The position numbers and the translations under genes are program-made. Below, in pieces: positions 1 through 10,700 of a stretch of 64,000 nucleotides of DNA. Within the stretch, counting starts at the first letter, position 1. Each line of letters opens with the position of its first letter. The notes beneath the pieces are model-generated. The model did no database searches. It was not told the DNA's origin and was given only the letters and a program-made list of their open reading frames with translations. The DNA comes from Diphasiastrum complanatum (Eukaryota > Streptophyta > Lycopodiopsida > Lycopodiales > Lycopodiaceae). The stretch lies in the NCBI GenBank assembly GCA_029204225.1, contig CM055098.1, positions 12,857,315 through 12,921,314 of the forward strand, read 5' to 3'.

Positions 1-2155
1 CTCAACAAAGTGGAGTTGCTGAAAGAAGGAATAGAACATTATGTGAATGTTCTAAGGCTTCAAGATTAGATGCTTGTTTGCCCAAATCCTTTTGGGGTGA
101 GTCTCTTGTATGTGCAAACTACTTGATGAATAGGGTCGTCTTGCAAAGCAATTGAAGACAAAACTCCTTATGAGATGTTGTATGGAAAGAAACCCAATCT
201 TAATCACTTGAAAGTTTTTGGGTGTATATGTTATGTGCATGTGCCATTGGAAACAAGAACCAAGGAGGATCCATCTTTCACAAGAGAGATCATGCTTGGA
301 TATGCAAGCTCAAGCAAGGGCTACAAAGTCTATCTCCCATCCTTGAACAAATTTGTTGTTTCAAGGGATGTTATCTTTGATGAACATCATATACATATGC
401 TTGAAGAAGGCTCAAGTGCTCCGACAATCAAGAAGAAGATGGCCGAGGAGCAAGATCTTCGTTTTGAGGAGGAGCTCATGGAGGAGCAAGCACCAAACCC
501 ACCTATCACACCAAGGAGATCTTCAAGGGAAAAAGTGGAGCCATCAAGGCTCACATATCAAGGCAAAGGACAGCAAGTTGAGGGTATCTCATCCACTTCT
601 TATGATTTATCTAGTTTTGAAGGACCATCTAATGTTGAAGATGCATTGAACTCCAAAGAATGGTATAAAGCAATGTTGGATGAGTATGATGCCTTGATTG
701 AGAATGAAACTTGGTTGCTTGTTGAGAGACCTCAAAGGAATGTAATAGGATGCAAGTGGGTCTTCAAGCTTAAGTTGAATGCAAATGGGAGTGTTAACAA
801 ACATAAAGCAAGATTAGTTTCAAAAGTTTATGCTCAAGACAGAGGGATAGACTATTAGGAAACTTTTGCACCCATGGCCAAGATGGTCACAATAAGGCTA
901 ATCATTGCACTTGCATCACATTTTGGATGGATCCTATGTCAAATGGATGTCTCTAATGCTTTCTTGAATGGTTTTTTGGAAGAGGATATCTATATGGAGC
1001 AGCCACAAGGGTTCATCAAGCATGGAATGGAGAACAAAGTATGCCATCTCCAAAGAAGCATCTATGGCTTGAAGCAAGCCTCAAGATCTTGGAATTCAAG
1101 ACTACATTGCTATCTTATTTCACTTTCTTTTGCTCAAAGTGAATATGATCCCACTCTTTACATTAAGTTTGATGATGTTGGTATTGTACTTTTACTCATT
1201 TATGTAGATGACATCATCATTAGTGAAAATAGTGTTGATGGTATTTAAAAAATCAAGATAGATATCTCCTTAGAGTTCAAGATGGTAGATCTAGGGTGTC
1301 TTCACTTCATCTTAGGAATAGAGGTGCTTAGAGGGTCTGATTTTATCTATATAAGTCAAGTAAACTATGCTCAAAGTCTTTTGAATAAGTTTAAGATGGA
1401 AGTATGCAAAAGTGTTGACACACCAATGGAGCAAGATGTAAAAGTGCCAAATGAAGATGATGAAAGATCCTTCATGGACATCACTTTGTTTAGGCAACTT
1501 ATAGGATCCTTAATGTGGATCATTATAACTAGACCAGATCTTAGCTTTAGTGTATGTAGGTTGAGCCAATCCATGCAAAAGCCATTGAATATCCATTGAA
1601 AAAAGGCTAAGAGGATTCTAAGATACATCTCGGGTACATTGGATTTTGGGATTCCATATAGAGGAGATGTGATTAACCTTCATGCATTTAGTGATTCAGA
1701 TTTTGGAGGGGACAAGACGGATAGGAAATCAACAAGTGCCTATTCAACTTTCATAGGAGAAGGTGTGGTTTCATGGCTCTCAAAAAAACAAGAAACTATA
1801 TTTCTATCTTCAACCGAGGCCGAGTACAAAGCTTTGACAACCACTACAAAGGAGGTACTTTGGATCAAGATAGTATTGGTGGAGCTAAAGATCATGGATT
1901 TAGAGGAGGCACCAATCATCTACAATGACAATATATCAGCCCAACACCTTGCATCTAACCCAATCTTCCATGCAAGATCTAAGCACATTGAGATATGCCA
2001 TCACTTTGGTGCAAGCCAAGGAGATTGCTTTGGAGCATGTTCCAAGCAATGAATGTGTAGCTGATCTACTTACTAAACCGCTTCAAAAGACACCTTTTAT
2101 AAAGTTCAGATCATCACTTGGAGTGATTAGTAAAGCAATGATTGAACCAAGCTAG
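1..2155 (+). pseudogene. Ty1/copia polyprotein remnant (integrase end, RT, RNase H)
   Basis: The 3' half of a copia pol gene enters from the left edge. The order is the integrase C-terminal part (GVAERR-type motif at the first bases, then the FLGY-like and VVSRDVIFDE segment near 300-390), reverse transcriptase (CKWVFKLKLN near 750; QMDVSNAFLNG near 940; YVDDIII near 1200) and RNase H (SDSDFGGDKTDRKSTSAY near 1695; STEAEYKAL near 1810; LLTKPL near 2065). One frame carries almost all of it. It is broken by stops at 856-858, 1246-1248 and 1597-1599 and by a frameshift near 2010, after which the end is read in another frame. Order and motifs are those of copia, so the assignment is secure; the protein is not functional. 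A purine-rich tract follows directly, then an LTR. Confidence 0.93.
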
Positions 2156-2158
2156 ATA

Positions 2159-2169
2159 GTGAGGAGGAG
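2159..2169 (+). promoter_or_regulatory. Polypurine tract of the copia element
   Basis: GTGAGGAGGAG sits just after the RNase H stop and directly before the TGTTAAAAA that opens the 3' LTR. This is the expected position and composition of the plus-strand priming site. Confidence 0.6.
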
Positions 2170-2835
2170 TGTTAAAAATTTACAATTCTAGCTTGACTAG
2201 TTTTGGTCATATGACTTGTAAATAGTTAGATGGTCATGATGTGGCTTGTCACACATGTCAAATAGCATAGGATTCCATTCATAAGGATGTTCTCAAATAG
2301 ACCTAAGTTTTAGAACCTTTGGAATGAGTCCAAATTATGCTTAGATATAAGAGAGAAATTTTTTTGATAATTTTTGCATTGTTGAGGGATCTCCAAGATT
2401 CCAACCCTAACTTGGTAGGGATGAAAGATCCACCAAAATTAGCATTAAGGATAGGTTTAGGGCTACTCATACCTGCCCAAAACCGTGATGGATCATGTAT
2501 ATATAGGTGATGATATCTCACCAAAATCAATCAAGCAATTTCATGATTTTTCTCTCATAATGGTGCAATTGCTCTCTATGTTCATAATTGTTTGAGTTCT
2601 TGTGATTACTAATGATTATAGGATTGAATGTAGGTATGGTGTACAATACTCAGACTGTGGGAGGCCGTACTTTCACACGTGTGAAGCCTTCTTCAAGGAT
2701 TTGGGCCATTTAGTGAGGTTCAAGCATAGATTTTTGATGGATTTTGATGGTTCAACTTGTGCTAATTTTATGAGATCATAATCTATTGTTTCCCTCATCA
2801 TTTTAAGTGTTTTAAGATCCTTATTTGCGGTAATT
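2170..2835 (+). repeat. 3' LTR of the copia element
   Basis: It begins TGTTAAAAATTT immediately after the polypurine tract. A TATA-like stretch (GTATATATAGG) lies near 2497. The right end is uncertain: the sequence runs into the TRIM LTR remnant near 2835-2842, so this LTR may be truncated or may end earlier, near TCATCA around 2805. No 5' LTR is in the window, so LTR identity cannot be compared. Confidence 0.55.
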
Positions 2836-2863
2836 TTTAAAAGTTTTTACACTTGGTGTGTGT

Positions 2864-2934
2864 GGTCGGGCTAGGGATTGAACCTAGGACCTCCCCCATT
2901 CCGGTGGGGTGCTCTACCACTGAGCTACCCATCC
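2864..2934 (-). other. tRNA-like cloverleaf inside the TRIM 3' LTR
   Basis: The minus strand of this 71-nt block can be laid out as a complete cloverleaf. It has an acceptor stem GGATGGG/CCCGACC (one A-A mismatch, one T-G), a perfect D stem GCTC/GAGC with a 7-nt loop, an anticodon stem CCCCA/GGGGG (last pair A-G), a 5-nt variable loop and a perfect T stem CTAGG/CCTAG. Internal promoter boxes are visible: A box TAGCTCAGTGG and B box GGTTCAATCCC. The anticodon loop CCGGAAT has C where tRNAs have the invariant U33, and there is no long arm for a Ser (GGA) tRNA. It is therefore probably a tRNA-derived Pol III promoter-like module, not a working tRNA. Confidence 0.7.
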
Positions 2935-3089
2935 ATTTGTGTTCCAAGAGTGTTGTGCAAGGGCTATAGCCTTGACACTTTCTAACACTCCCTTTCAAGG
3001 CATAGCCCTTTTTAGCTACCACCCGCCTAGATCACACCCACAACCATGGCTCTAATACCATGTGAAAAGTTTTTACACTTGGTGTGTGT

Positions 3090-3160
3090 GGTCGGGCTAG
3101 GAATTGAACCTAGGACCTCCCCCATTCCGGTGGGGTGCTCTACCACTGAGCTACCCATCC
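3090..3160 (-). other. tRNA-like cloverleaf inside the TRIM 5' LTR
   Basis: Second copy of the same 71-nt tRNA-like block, 226 bp from the first. It differs at the T-loop/B-box side (GGTTCAATTCC instead of GGTTCAATCCC) and keeps all stems. Conservation of a full cloverleaf in both LTRs argues that it is an integral part of the LTR. Confidence 0.7.
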
Positions 3161-3213
3161 ATTTGTGTTCCAAGAGTGTTGTGCAAGGGCTATAACCTTG
3201 ACACTTTCTAACA

Positions 3214-3640
3214 CTCCCCCTGATTGCCTTTTGCAACTAGGTCATCCCACCATACTAAGGCTCTTCCCTCAAGGAACATAGTAACAGTGGATAACTTTTC
3301 ACATTCTGGGAATTGGTTCATGCTAAAGTATTTGTTCCAAACATTAAGTCATGAACTTACCACTTGTAAATTCCTATCTTTCTTCTCTCCCTTAAACATT
3401 TTTATGGGAGGTGGAACTACATGTTTCTTCTGGTTGGCTAACCTGGACTCCAAGTCTTGGTTCTTTTGTTTAGTTTCAAGAAGCTGTTTATTAGTGGCTT
3501 GAATTTGTTGATACAAATGTTCAAGAGCTTGTGCCACATTGGATGGGTTTGATAAATCAAAATTTGGGTTATCATTGGTTTGATCCATTGGTGTTGCTTG
3601 TGTGTTTTCCTATTATGCAAATATAACAACAAGGGTTCAA
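3214..3640 (-). pseudogene. gag-like fragment of a larger relative of the TRIM
   Basis: The minus-strand frame 3588-3349 gives 79 residues starting MDQTNDNPNFDL. It has an Ala/Gln/Lys-rich, coiled-coil-like stretch (ALEHLYQQIQATNKQLLETK) followed by PPPIKMFKGEKKDRN, which resembles the N-terminal part of plant LTR-retrotransposon gag, where a K.F.G... segment opens the gag domain. A purine run (CAGGGGGAG) lies directly before the TGTTAG of the LTR at 3213, like a polypurine tract. The 3061-3213 LTR could therefore also be the 3' LTR of a larger gag-carrying element whose 5' part lies to the right. No protease or RT is seen. The gag assignment rests on composition and context. Confidence 0.45.
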
Positions 3641-5450
3641 ATTAGAATGATAGAAATGCTTTAGTTTTTACATCCAATGCAAAATAAAAGCACTTAATTT
3701 CTACTCATTCAATCTTATTGTTTGTAAGCTCAATCCAAGCCTACTATTTGCAAGTTCAATCCAAGCTTAAGAGAACAACAATAACAAGCTACCTTTGCCT
3801 TAATCCAAAGCAAAAATGAAAACCAAATCTTTATGTATACTTCATTTAACTAAATCCAAGCTAAGGTTTACATAAAGATCCCAATCCCATTCCATTTCTA
3901 TTTGTCAATACAAAAGAAACCAAAATTTTCACATTTCTCACTATTCTAGATCTCCAAATCCAATGAAATAGAAAAGGAAAATTAATGAAGCTTAATAAAA
4001 ACTTTAAGTTTCAGATCTGATTTTCAGATTTACAGGTCTGAAATTCAGAACTTCATAATGACAAATAACAAAACTTCAAAACTTGTTTTATACACAAAGT
4101 TACACGACTACATTGCCATCTTCATGAAACTAGAAGATAGAAAGGTGTAACTAATGAAGTTTGGATGAAAACTTCACTTTTCAGATCTGATTTTTAGATT
4201 TACAGGTCTGAAAAATAGAACTTCAAAATGAAAATCAGAACTTCAAACACTTCATTTATGCATAAAAAACATTAGTTTTGATCAAAACACATAGCTAGAA
4301 TCAATCTTTTTGCAAAAAAAGAGTTTGTGTATGTAGAGGAAGACTTCCTCTAACCATCCCACAAATCTTTTCTCAAAACTTTCAAAAACCCAAAGCCCAT
4401 TTTAAAACTTCTCTAACATAATAAAAAAATAAGCCCCTAAACAATTCTATAAAGGATGCTTCTCCAACTCCAAGCTAAGATGCCTCCACCTGCAAGTAAG
4501 GATCTGCAAGCCTCCAAGGATCTCTCCTCCACCTGTGTCCCTACTCTTAAACACAAAGGAAGATAACAAGCTGGCCTCAAGTATTCACCACCCAACCATA
4601 GCTAGATCCAAGCTCCAAGCAAGACCTATCTAGCACCCCCTTGCTAACCATAAACAGATCACAAGAATATTACAACAAACCATAGTTTACTCAAGATCCA
4701 AACCCTACTTATGTCCCATACCATTAGCAAGATCTAAACCCTTAGCATACTACACACAAGAATTACTCTACACACTAGTAGCCACACTAAAGCATAAGCA
4801 AGATAAGCAAAAGAGATATCTCCCTCTCCCAATGAGCGCCTTACTCCTCTTATATAGATGACATTTAGTTGCCTCTACTACACTATGGAGTTCCATGCAA
4901 ATCCAATGAGAAAGAGAGAGGCCTAGAGGAGTTCAAGAGCCTTCATAGGCTTATGGAAGGTCATCAGACATCTTCCATAGCTTATGACTCTTTGATTACT
5001 ATTCTTGTGAAACTTGAAACTCAATGGACCCTTTAGGAGGGCGCCCCCCTACTAGGACCCATTGCCCAAGTTGTGCTTGTATACTATGGTCCAAGACCAA
5101 TAAAGTGATATGGTTCAAGGTTGAGGCCCAAGGTTTAGAAATATAGTCATCCAATGACTTTCTAAGACCTTTCTAGGTTCCATACCTCCATCCAAGGCAT
5201 GGACACCTACTTGTCTTTAATCAAGGACACTAGTACCTTTATTAAGGCACCTACCCTTAATCCTAAGGATAACCCTTATCCAAGGGTCTCATGACTCCAT
5301 ACCTCTGACTAAGGTATAGTCATTTGTTTGTCCTTATCCAAAGGTACATACCCTTAATCCTAAGAGTACCTTGCCATGTAGCCCCCAACACTAAATGGAC
5401 TAATAGGGGTCTGAAGTACTGCTAGTTATATAGGTATGTAGCATTATACC
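3641..5450. other. Non-coding, probably the body of a non-autonomous LTR element
   Basis: No credible coding frame. Two imperfect copies of a segment with AGATCTGATTTTCAGATTTA and ACAGGTCTGAAA lie at about 4010-4080 and 4176-4250, roughly 167 bp apart. A second weak repeat, around CCCTTAATCCTAAG, recurs near 5250 and 5355. The sequence lies between the gag-like fragment and the gypsy tail, so it may be untranslated body of the same element. No matching LTR was found. Confidence 0.35.
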
Positions 5451-5454
5451 TCCT

Positions 5455-5583
5455 CAAGTTTAAAAACTATCCTACTACGGATGCAAGATGGATGGAAGAA
5501 GAATTCTTCCAAGAATATCCAGAAATTTTAAATGTTTATTTGAGAAATGTTCTTTGAGGACAACGCTTAATGCGTCGGAGGGG
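5455..5583 (+). pseudogene. Possible C-terminal end of a gypsy polyprotein
   Basis: A short frame reads DARWMEEEFFQEYP and stops at TGA. It is followed by a purine-rich GGAGGGG and then TGTAAAATTG at 5585. Chromodomain-type gypsy polyproteins often end with an ATWE.E..F...FP-like segment a few residues before the polypurine tract and LTR. The match is short and could be chance. Confidence 0.25.
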
Positions 5584-6940
5584 TGTAAAATTGTATAGAC
5601 CAAATTGACCAAGAAATAAAAGCTATCCAGTCTTCCATTCTTTTTGTATAAAACATATTTTGAATATTAGAGCTTATTCTTCTAATTGATGAAATATGAG
5701 TGCAGGTATCATTACCCGAAGACAAGAAATGAAACTGTAGATCAATGCTAACAATTTGATATATGAACCATTTTGTGGTATGACTCCTAACCTTTTCTTA
5801 AAGGTATGTGCAGGTACTAAGAAGAGTACATGAAAAATGAATCTAAAGAAGCTTCTTAAAGCTTAAAGATGGTACTTGAAGAAGGCTCAAACGAGTCTAT
5901 AAAGAAGGCTCAATCGAGTCTATAAAGATTTGGAGAAGAAACCAAAGGACTAGTCACCCTTTGTGTCACACTCCACTATGATTGGGGATGGGCAACCCCT
6001 AGAAAAAAGGGTCTATGAATTGATGAAAATTATGCAAGATAAGATGGACATATACAAAGCCTTTCCTCCCATGTCATAAAAAAACACTTGGGTGAATCCC
6101 AATGTTGTAAACCAAGAAAAATTCAACTTGAAAGTCGCTAATAGTAAATGTTAAGCTACCTACCTTGCATCCTTATCAATATGTAACTTACCTACTTTTC
6201 CACATGGCTTGTAAGCCATAAGACACCTAAGAAAATGCGCCCTCCTACTCCCCTTTTGCTCTAACTAATTGATAAACACCCTCTCATATCTATACACCTC
6301 ACCCTCTCACTTTACTTCTCCTAGAGTCTCCCTTACACCTCTCACACTTATTTTGGACACCTCAGCCACTCCCTCAAGGCTACACATTCCCTATAAAAGG
6401 ACTAACTTACCCCTCTCCCTCATTATTCATCTCCCATTCATTTTTGTTTTGCCTCTTGCTCTTGCTTCTATGTGTGTAGGTGCTTGGAAGAAAGCATCCA
6501 AAGAAAGCATGAGAAATGGAGGAGAAGAGAGGAAGAGCAAGGACATTCATCAATCCATTTCTAAAGAGAACCAATCCGCTTTATTGAAATGAGGAAATGA
6601 ACATGAGGAACAGCTCGAGTTGGTCCCTTTTTATAGTAGAGAGGAAGACCCTAGCCTCTGAATCCTATTGGTCCAGTCTTGCCTCTCTTTTTATTCAAAT
6701 TTAAAAAAGTGTGGGAACCATCAAAATTAGAAGGAAACCCAACTTTATTCACTAACTTGACATTTAGGCCCTGCGACATTAAAAGTCCCGCAAAAGGCCT
6801 AAAGTCCTTTTATTGACTTTTAACTAATCAATCAAATAACTATGTGGTCATCGGGTTGGACTTACACACGCAGGGTGCCAAATCCCTCTCACTTATTAAC
6901 TAGGGTTAGGGTTGCCTTGGGATCCGCAAACCCTCCAACA
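5584..6940. other. Non-coding LTR-like sequence
   Basis: It begins TGTAAAATTG after a purine tract and contains a good TATA box (CTATAAAAGG near 6391) followed by a pyrimidine-rich stretch, as in a plant LTR or promoter. The open frame at 6269-6592 has no recognisable domain and pyrimidine-driven composition, so it is not called as a gene. Confidence 0.35.
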
Positions 6941-7105
6941 GTCAAAAATTGCTAGTAAAAGCAGTGTTGCATTTTTTTCGCTTTTCTCGCCTGTAAAAAA
7001 TTGCGAGTAAAAGCAGTGTGGCATTTTTCGCTTTTCTCGTCTGTCAGAAATTGTGAGTAAAAGTAGTGACATATTTTTTGCTTTTCTCGCCTGTCAAAAT
7101 TTACC
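6941..7105. repeat. Short tandem repeat, ~51-bp unit, 3 copies plus a partial
   Basis: Units start at 6941, 6993, 7043 and (partial) 7093. Each holds AAATTG-GAGTAAAAG, then AGTG-CAT, then a T-run and CGCTTTTCTCGCCTGT. It lies next to the 3' end of the copia element at 7254-9111, probably within its LTR. Confidence 0.75.
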
Positions 7106-7253
7106 AGGAAAAAAGACAGATCGTTGCGACAAACAGTTCAATATGTAGACTGTTGAAAAACAGTTCATTTTTACAAGTTTCATTTAAGAGAGTAAAATTG
7201 AGAGAAGGAAGGATGGTAGTTAAGATGAGTAGGAGTAAGATTAAACTCCAACG
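7106..7253 (-). repeat. Probable start of the 3' LTR of the minus-strand copia element
   Basis: On the minus strand a purine tract, TTTAAGGGGGAGCG (about 7253-7266), follows the RNase H stop and is succeeded by TTGGAGTTTAATC. This is where a 3' LTR should begin. The far end is not resolved; it may include the tandem repeat to the left. Confidence 0.4.
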
Positions 7254-7272
7254 CTCCCCCTTAAACTTACTG

Positions 7273-9111
7273 CTATGAATCTGAACTACAATTGAGATTT
7301 ATCATATCTACTAAGGTAGAATGTTTATCTCTAGACAATGGCTTTATCAAAATATCAACCAACATACTGTATGTATGATAGTAATTAAGTACAACATCTT
7401 TATTCTGAACTTTCTCTCTAAGATAATGGAACTGAACTTCTATGTGTTTAGTTCTAGTATGAGTACGTGGGTTCAGAGATAGAGCTATACAGCTCTGATT
7501 GTCGCACTGGAGTATTGTTGGGCCGATTTGTGTGGGAATTGCAGATCTTGCAAAAACCTTCTTAGCCATATTATCTCCTTCACTGCTGATGTAGCTACAA
7601 TATATTCGGATTCTGTAGAGGACAACAAAATGCATTTTTGCTTTCTGTTGTTTCATGAAATGGGTCCTCCTGCAAGGAAACAAATATAACCTGATGTGGA
7701 TTTTCTGGTATCCACGTCTCCTACCCAATCTGAATCTGAATATGTGATTAGTGTGAGTGCAACTTCTGTATTACCATTGTAGCTCAAAGCATAGTGCTTT
7801 AAAGCTTGAATGTAGCTCAGTACTCTTTGCAGAGCTTTCCATTGCTGTAAGCCTGGATTGGACATGTATTGAGACAGCGTGCTTACTACATATGCTATCG
7901 TGTGAAGATCATAGAATATATTATAGATCCTGTGACGGACTGATAAGGATACTTGCACATTTCTTGCTAATCTGCTTGAGTTTTGGGACACATGTCTTTG
8001 GACAGCTTAAATCCTGAATCCATAGGTGTGTCTATGGGCTTGCAATCCTCCATGCCATATCTGCAAAGTACATTGATTGAATATGACTCTTGACTTACAA
8101 TAATCCTTCTGCTTGCGTGATCTATGTGAATCTCCTTACCGAGTAGGTAATGGACTGGGCCTAAATCAGTCATCTCGAATTCTGATCAAAGCAAAGACTT
8201 GGTTTCATGAAGCAACTGATCTAAATTGCTGATAATTAAAGAATCATCAACATATAATGCTATTATAACATAACCTGACCCCTTTCGTTTAAGATATACA
8301 TTAGAGTCTGTAGAGCAAGAAGTGAAGTTTTGTTGCAACAAGAAGTGATTTATTCTATCATACCAGGCCCTAGGAGCTTGCTTGAGGCCATACAGTGCCT
8401 TGTGCAATTTACATACTAAATGCTCTTGGCTTTGAAGGACGTAACCTTCTGATTGATAAATGAATATGTCTTCTTGCATGTATCCATGAAGAAATGTTGT
8501 CTAGACGTCCATTTGATGAATGTCTAGATCTTGTAAAGCAGCTATAGCTAGCAAGGTGCGAATAGTTTGATGCTTTACCATTGGACTGAAGGTGTCATTG
8601 TAATCTATTTCATAGACTTGCTCAAATCCTTTTTCACTAAACGAGCTTTCCATTTGGATACTGATCCATCTAGCTTAAGCTTTAGCTTGAAGATCCACTT
8701 AGAGTCAATAGGTTTAATACCTATAGGAGGATTAACAAGACTCCAGATCTTGTTCTTCATCAAGGAATGGTACTCAACATCCATGGCAGCTTTCCATTCG
8801 TCTGAATTGGGCACTGACAATGCTTCTGTGACAGTGGCATATTCATTATGATTGATGAACGTCTGAGGGACAAAACGATTAGGTTGTTGTCATTGTCTTG
8901 CAGACCTTCGAACTGCAAGTGCTTGAGTGGACATTTCTCCTAGGTAGATGACATGGATAGCTTCAGCTTGTGGTTGAACAGTCGTGGGTCTGGGCCCATC
9001 GATGGTGAGTGGAGCTGTTGGGACAAACTCCTGCATTTGAACATTCGTAGGTCGATGTCTCATATTTGATAGATTTCTCCAAAATCCGCATATGTTACTC
9101 ACATATCTCAT
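7273..9111 (-). pseudogene. Ty1/copia pol remnant (hinge, RT, RNase H)
   Basis: Read leftwards from 9111: the integrase-RT hinge, RT N-terminal part (WKAAMDVEYHSL near 8790; SKWIFKLKLKLDGS near 8690), the RT core with LVCKLHKALYGLKQAPRAWY (near 8390) and ALYVDDSLII (near 8255), DLGPVHYLLG (near 8165), then RNase H (TYSDSDWVGDVDTRKSTSGYIC near 7715) and HIEVQFHYLRE (near 7440). At least three frame changes occur (near 8600, 8000 and 7690) along with stops, so it is inactive. The YVDD catalytic motif is intact. Confidence 0.9.
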
Positions 9112-10235
9112 TGAGAATCTTGTGACTCAGGTACTAAATAATTCTATTTCTCTTGAGTAAATAACATATCTGGGAAATATCTAAGACTAAGAACACATTC
9201 ACTTTCACGAGTTTTCTAATCCAATCTTATCTCTTATCACCAAATTCCTCCTACTTTAATCAACCTTTTCCCCTGATCCTTGTATCCACTAAGGTTAGGT
9301 TGATTCAGGAAAGACATTCCATGATCAAACTTACTTCTATCCCTATCAAGTGGAATTAGTAACTTCTGATCTTACTCAGTATTACTTATAATGGTCTCCA
9401 ATTTCAATCCATCTCTAGTTCTAGATTGTTCCACACAATCCCTAGAGAATTTCTCTCATCCAAAATCTGTGCAACTGATAGGTCCTCTTAATAGAATCTT
9501 ACTCCTCACTTCACCTCTCATTTTAAAAAGAAATTCCCAATTTCTTATAAAAATTTACTAGAGAGTTGACAAATGAAAATATCAGAATCGTGAAAAGTCA
9601 ATAATAAGATAGCCTTCCAAATAGAATTCACTCTATTATGCACAGGGATTTTCTTCTAGATATTCTCAACACGAGTGATAGTAACCATCATCTTTTGAGA
9701 GATGTCTATGCATAAGAGACAATCTGGGATTAAGAAATTGAAATACCCTCATCCTGGAACATTTCAAATTCCAAACCTTATTCACACAAGTAGTAATTCA
9801 CATGATTATGAATAGTCCTTCAGAAAAGAAATAATTTTCGTTCTGAAAGGATCATATGAAATTTAATCTGAGGTCCATGTAAGAGAAATTCAAAAGAAGT
9901 AAGGGTTCTTTAAAAGGTGAGAAATAGCTTTTAAGGGTTTCCAATTTGAAATTTATGAGATACCATTTAAGGATCCGGATCTATATCTCATAATCTCTCC
10001 AAATACCCTAAACAAAATAAGCAATGGTTTCATTTGTTAGCATTACCATTACTATAATCACTAACCAATGGTCTACAGATCACTCTCGCAAAAAAATTCC
10101 CCTTGAAAACACTGATGTCCCATACCATCAGTTTTTTCTCCAGAAAAATTCTTCGCCTCTAGATTTGGTCATCAGAAAATCAAAAAGATTATTTGATTAT
10201 CCTATATCCAAACATAGGATCCAATTTTCAACCAA
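9112..10235. other. No gene seen
   Basis: AT-rich sequence without a credible frame on either strand. Its position next to the gypsy RT remnant suggests further decayed gypsy sequence, but I cannot recognise motifs. Confidence 0.3.
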
Positions 10236-10700
10236 TTAAAAAAAAAATATTTCAACCCATTGAATTCTCCTATGTTCCTTAAGTGATTCAATGTAGATGA
10301 AAATATCATCTAAGGATACCACTAGGCATTGACCCAGGTATGGACGAAAAATATCGTTCATATATTGTTGAATAATCCAAGTGCATTCATTAACAAAAAA
10401 AAAACATTTTGAATTCAAATATAACGATGTAAATCCATAATAGATGTCCAAAATCTATATAAGAATTAGTACAAGAAATTTCATTCATTCTAGAAGATCT
10501 TTAACCGCCTTATCCAATATTCCAAAAATCTTAAAATCCATCTGGATTTCCCATACCGTATAGGCATATATCCATTCCACCAAGCACTGGAGAACCCCCA
10601 TTTTTTTTCGTAATGGATCACGATAATCCATTTATGAAATTGTGATTTAACAAGAATCCTGACAGCATTTTACCGTCACATTATACAACCTTTCTTGTTG
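10236..10700 (-). pseudogene. Ty3/gypsy reverse transcriptase remnant
   Basis: The minus-strand frame 10451-10236 reads QQYMNDIFRPYLGQCLVVSL then DDIFIY. This matches the gypsy RT segment F...MND.FR..L...VVVYLDDIL, with Ser-Leu-Asp-Asp where Tyr-Leu-Asp-Asp is usual. Further right the frame is lost, though short RT-like runs can still be guessed. Upstream and downstream parts are too decayed to place. Confidence 0.6.

Larger units (their letters stand above)
2835..3213 (-). mobile_element. TRIM-like miniature LTR retrotransposon with tRNA-like LTRs
   Basis: Two direct copies of a ~153-bp sequence (2835-2987 and 3061-3213) flank only 73 bp. Read on the minus strand, each LTR starts TGTTAGAAAGTGTCAAGG. 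The 5' copy ends TTTTCACA and is followed at once by TGGTATTAGAGCCATGG (3044-3060), a Met-initiator-tRNA-type primer-binding site. The short internal part ends in a polypurine tract, GAAAGGGAG (2988-2996), directly before the second LTR. There is no room for coding sequence. This is the architecture of terminal-repeat retrotransposons in miniature. The outer end of the left LTR has lost its CACA terminus. No clear target duplication was found. Confidence 0.8.

Noticed and set aside
2864-3160. Two functional tRNA genes
   Set aside because: Both lie inside LTRs, lack U33, have A-A and A-G mismatches in stems, and the apparent GGA anticodon would need a long variable arm. Called tRNA-like instead.
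6269-6592. 107-residue ORF (+)
   Set aside because: Ser/Thr/Pro/Leu-rich because of pyrimidine-rich LTR-like sequence; no domain.
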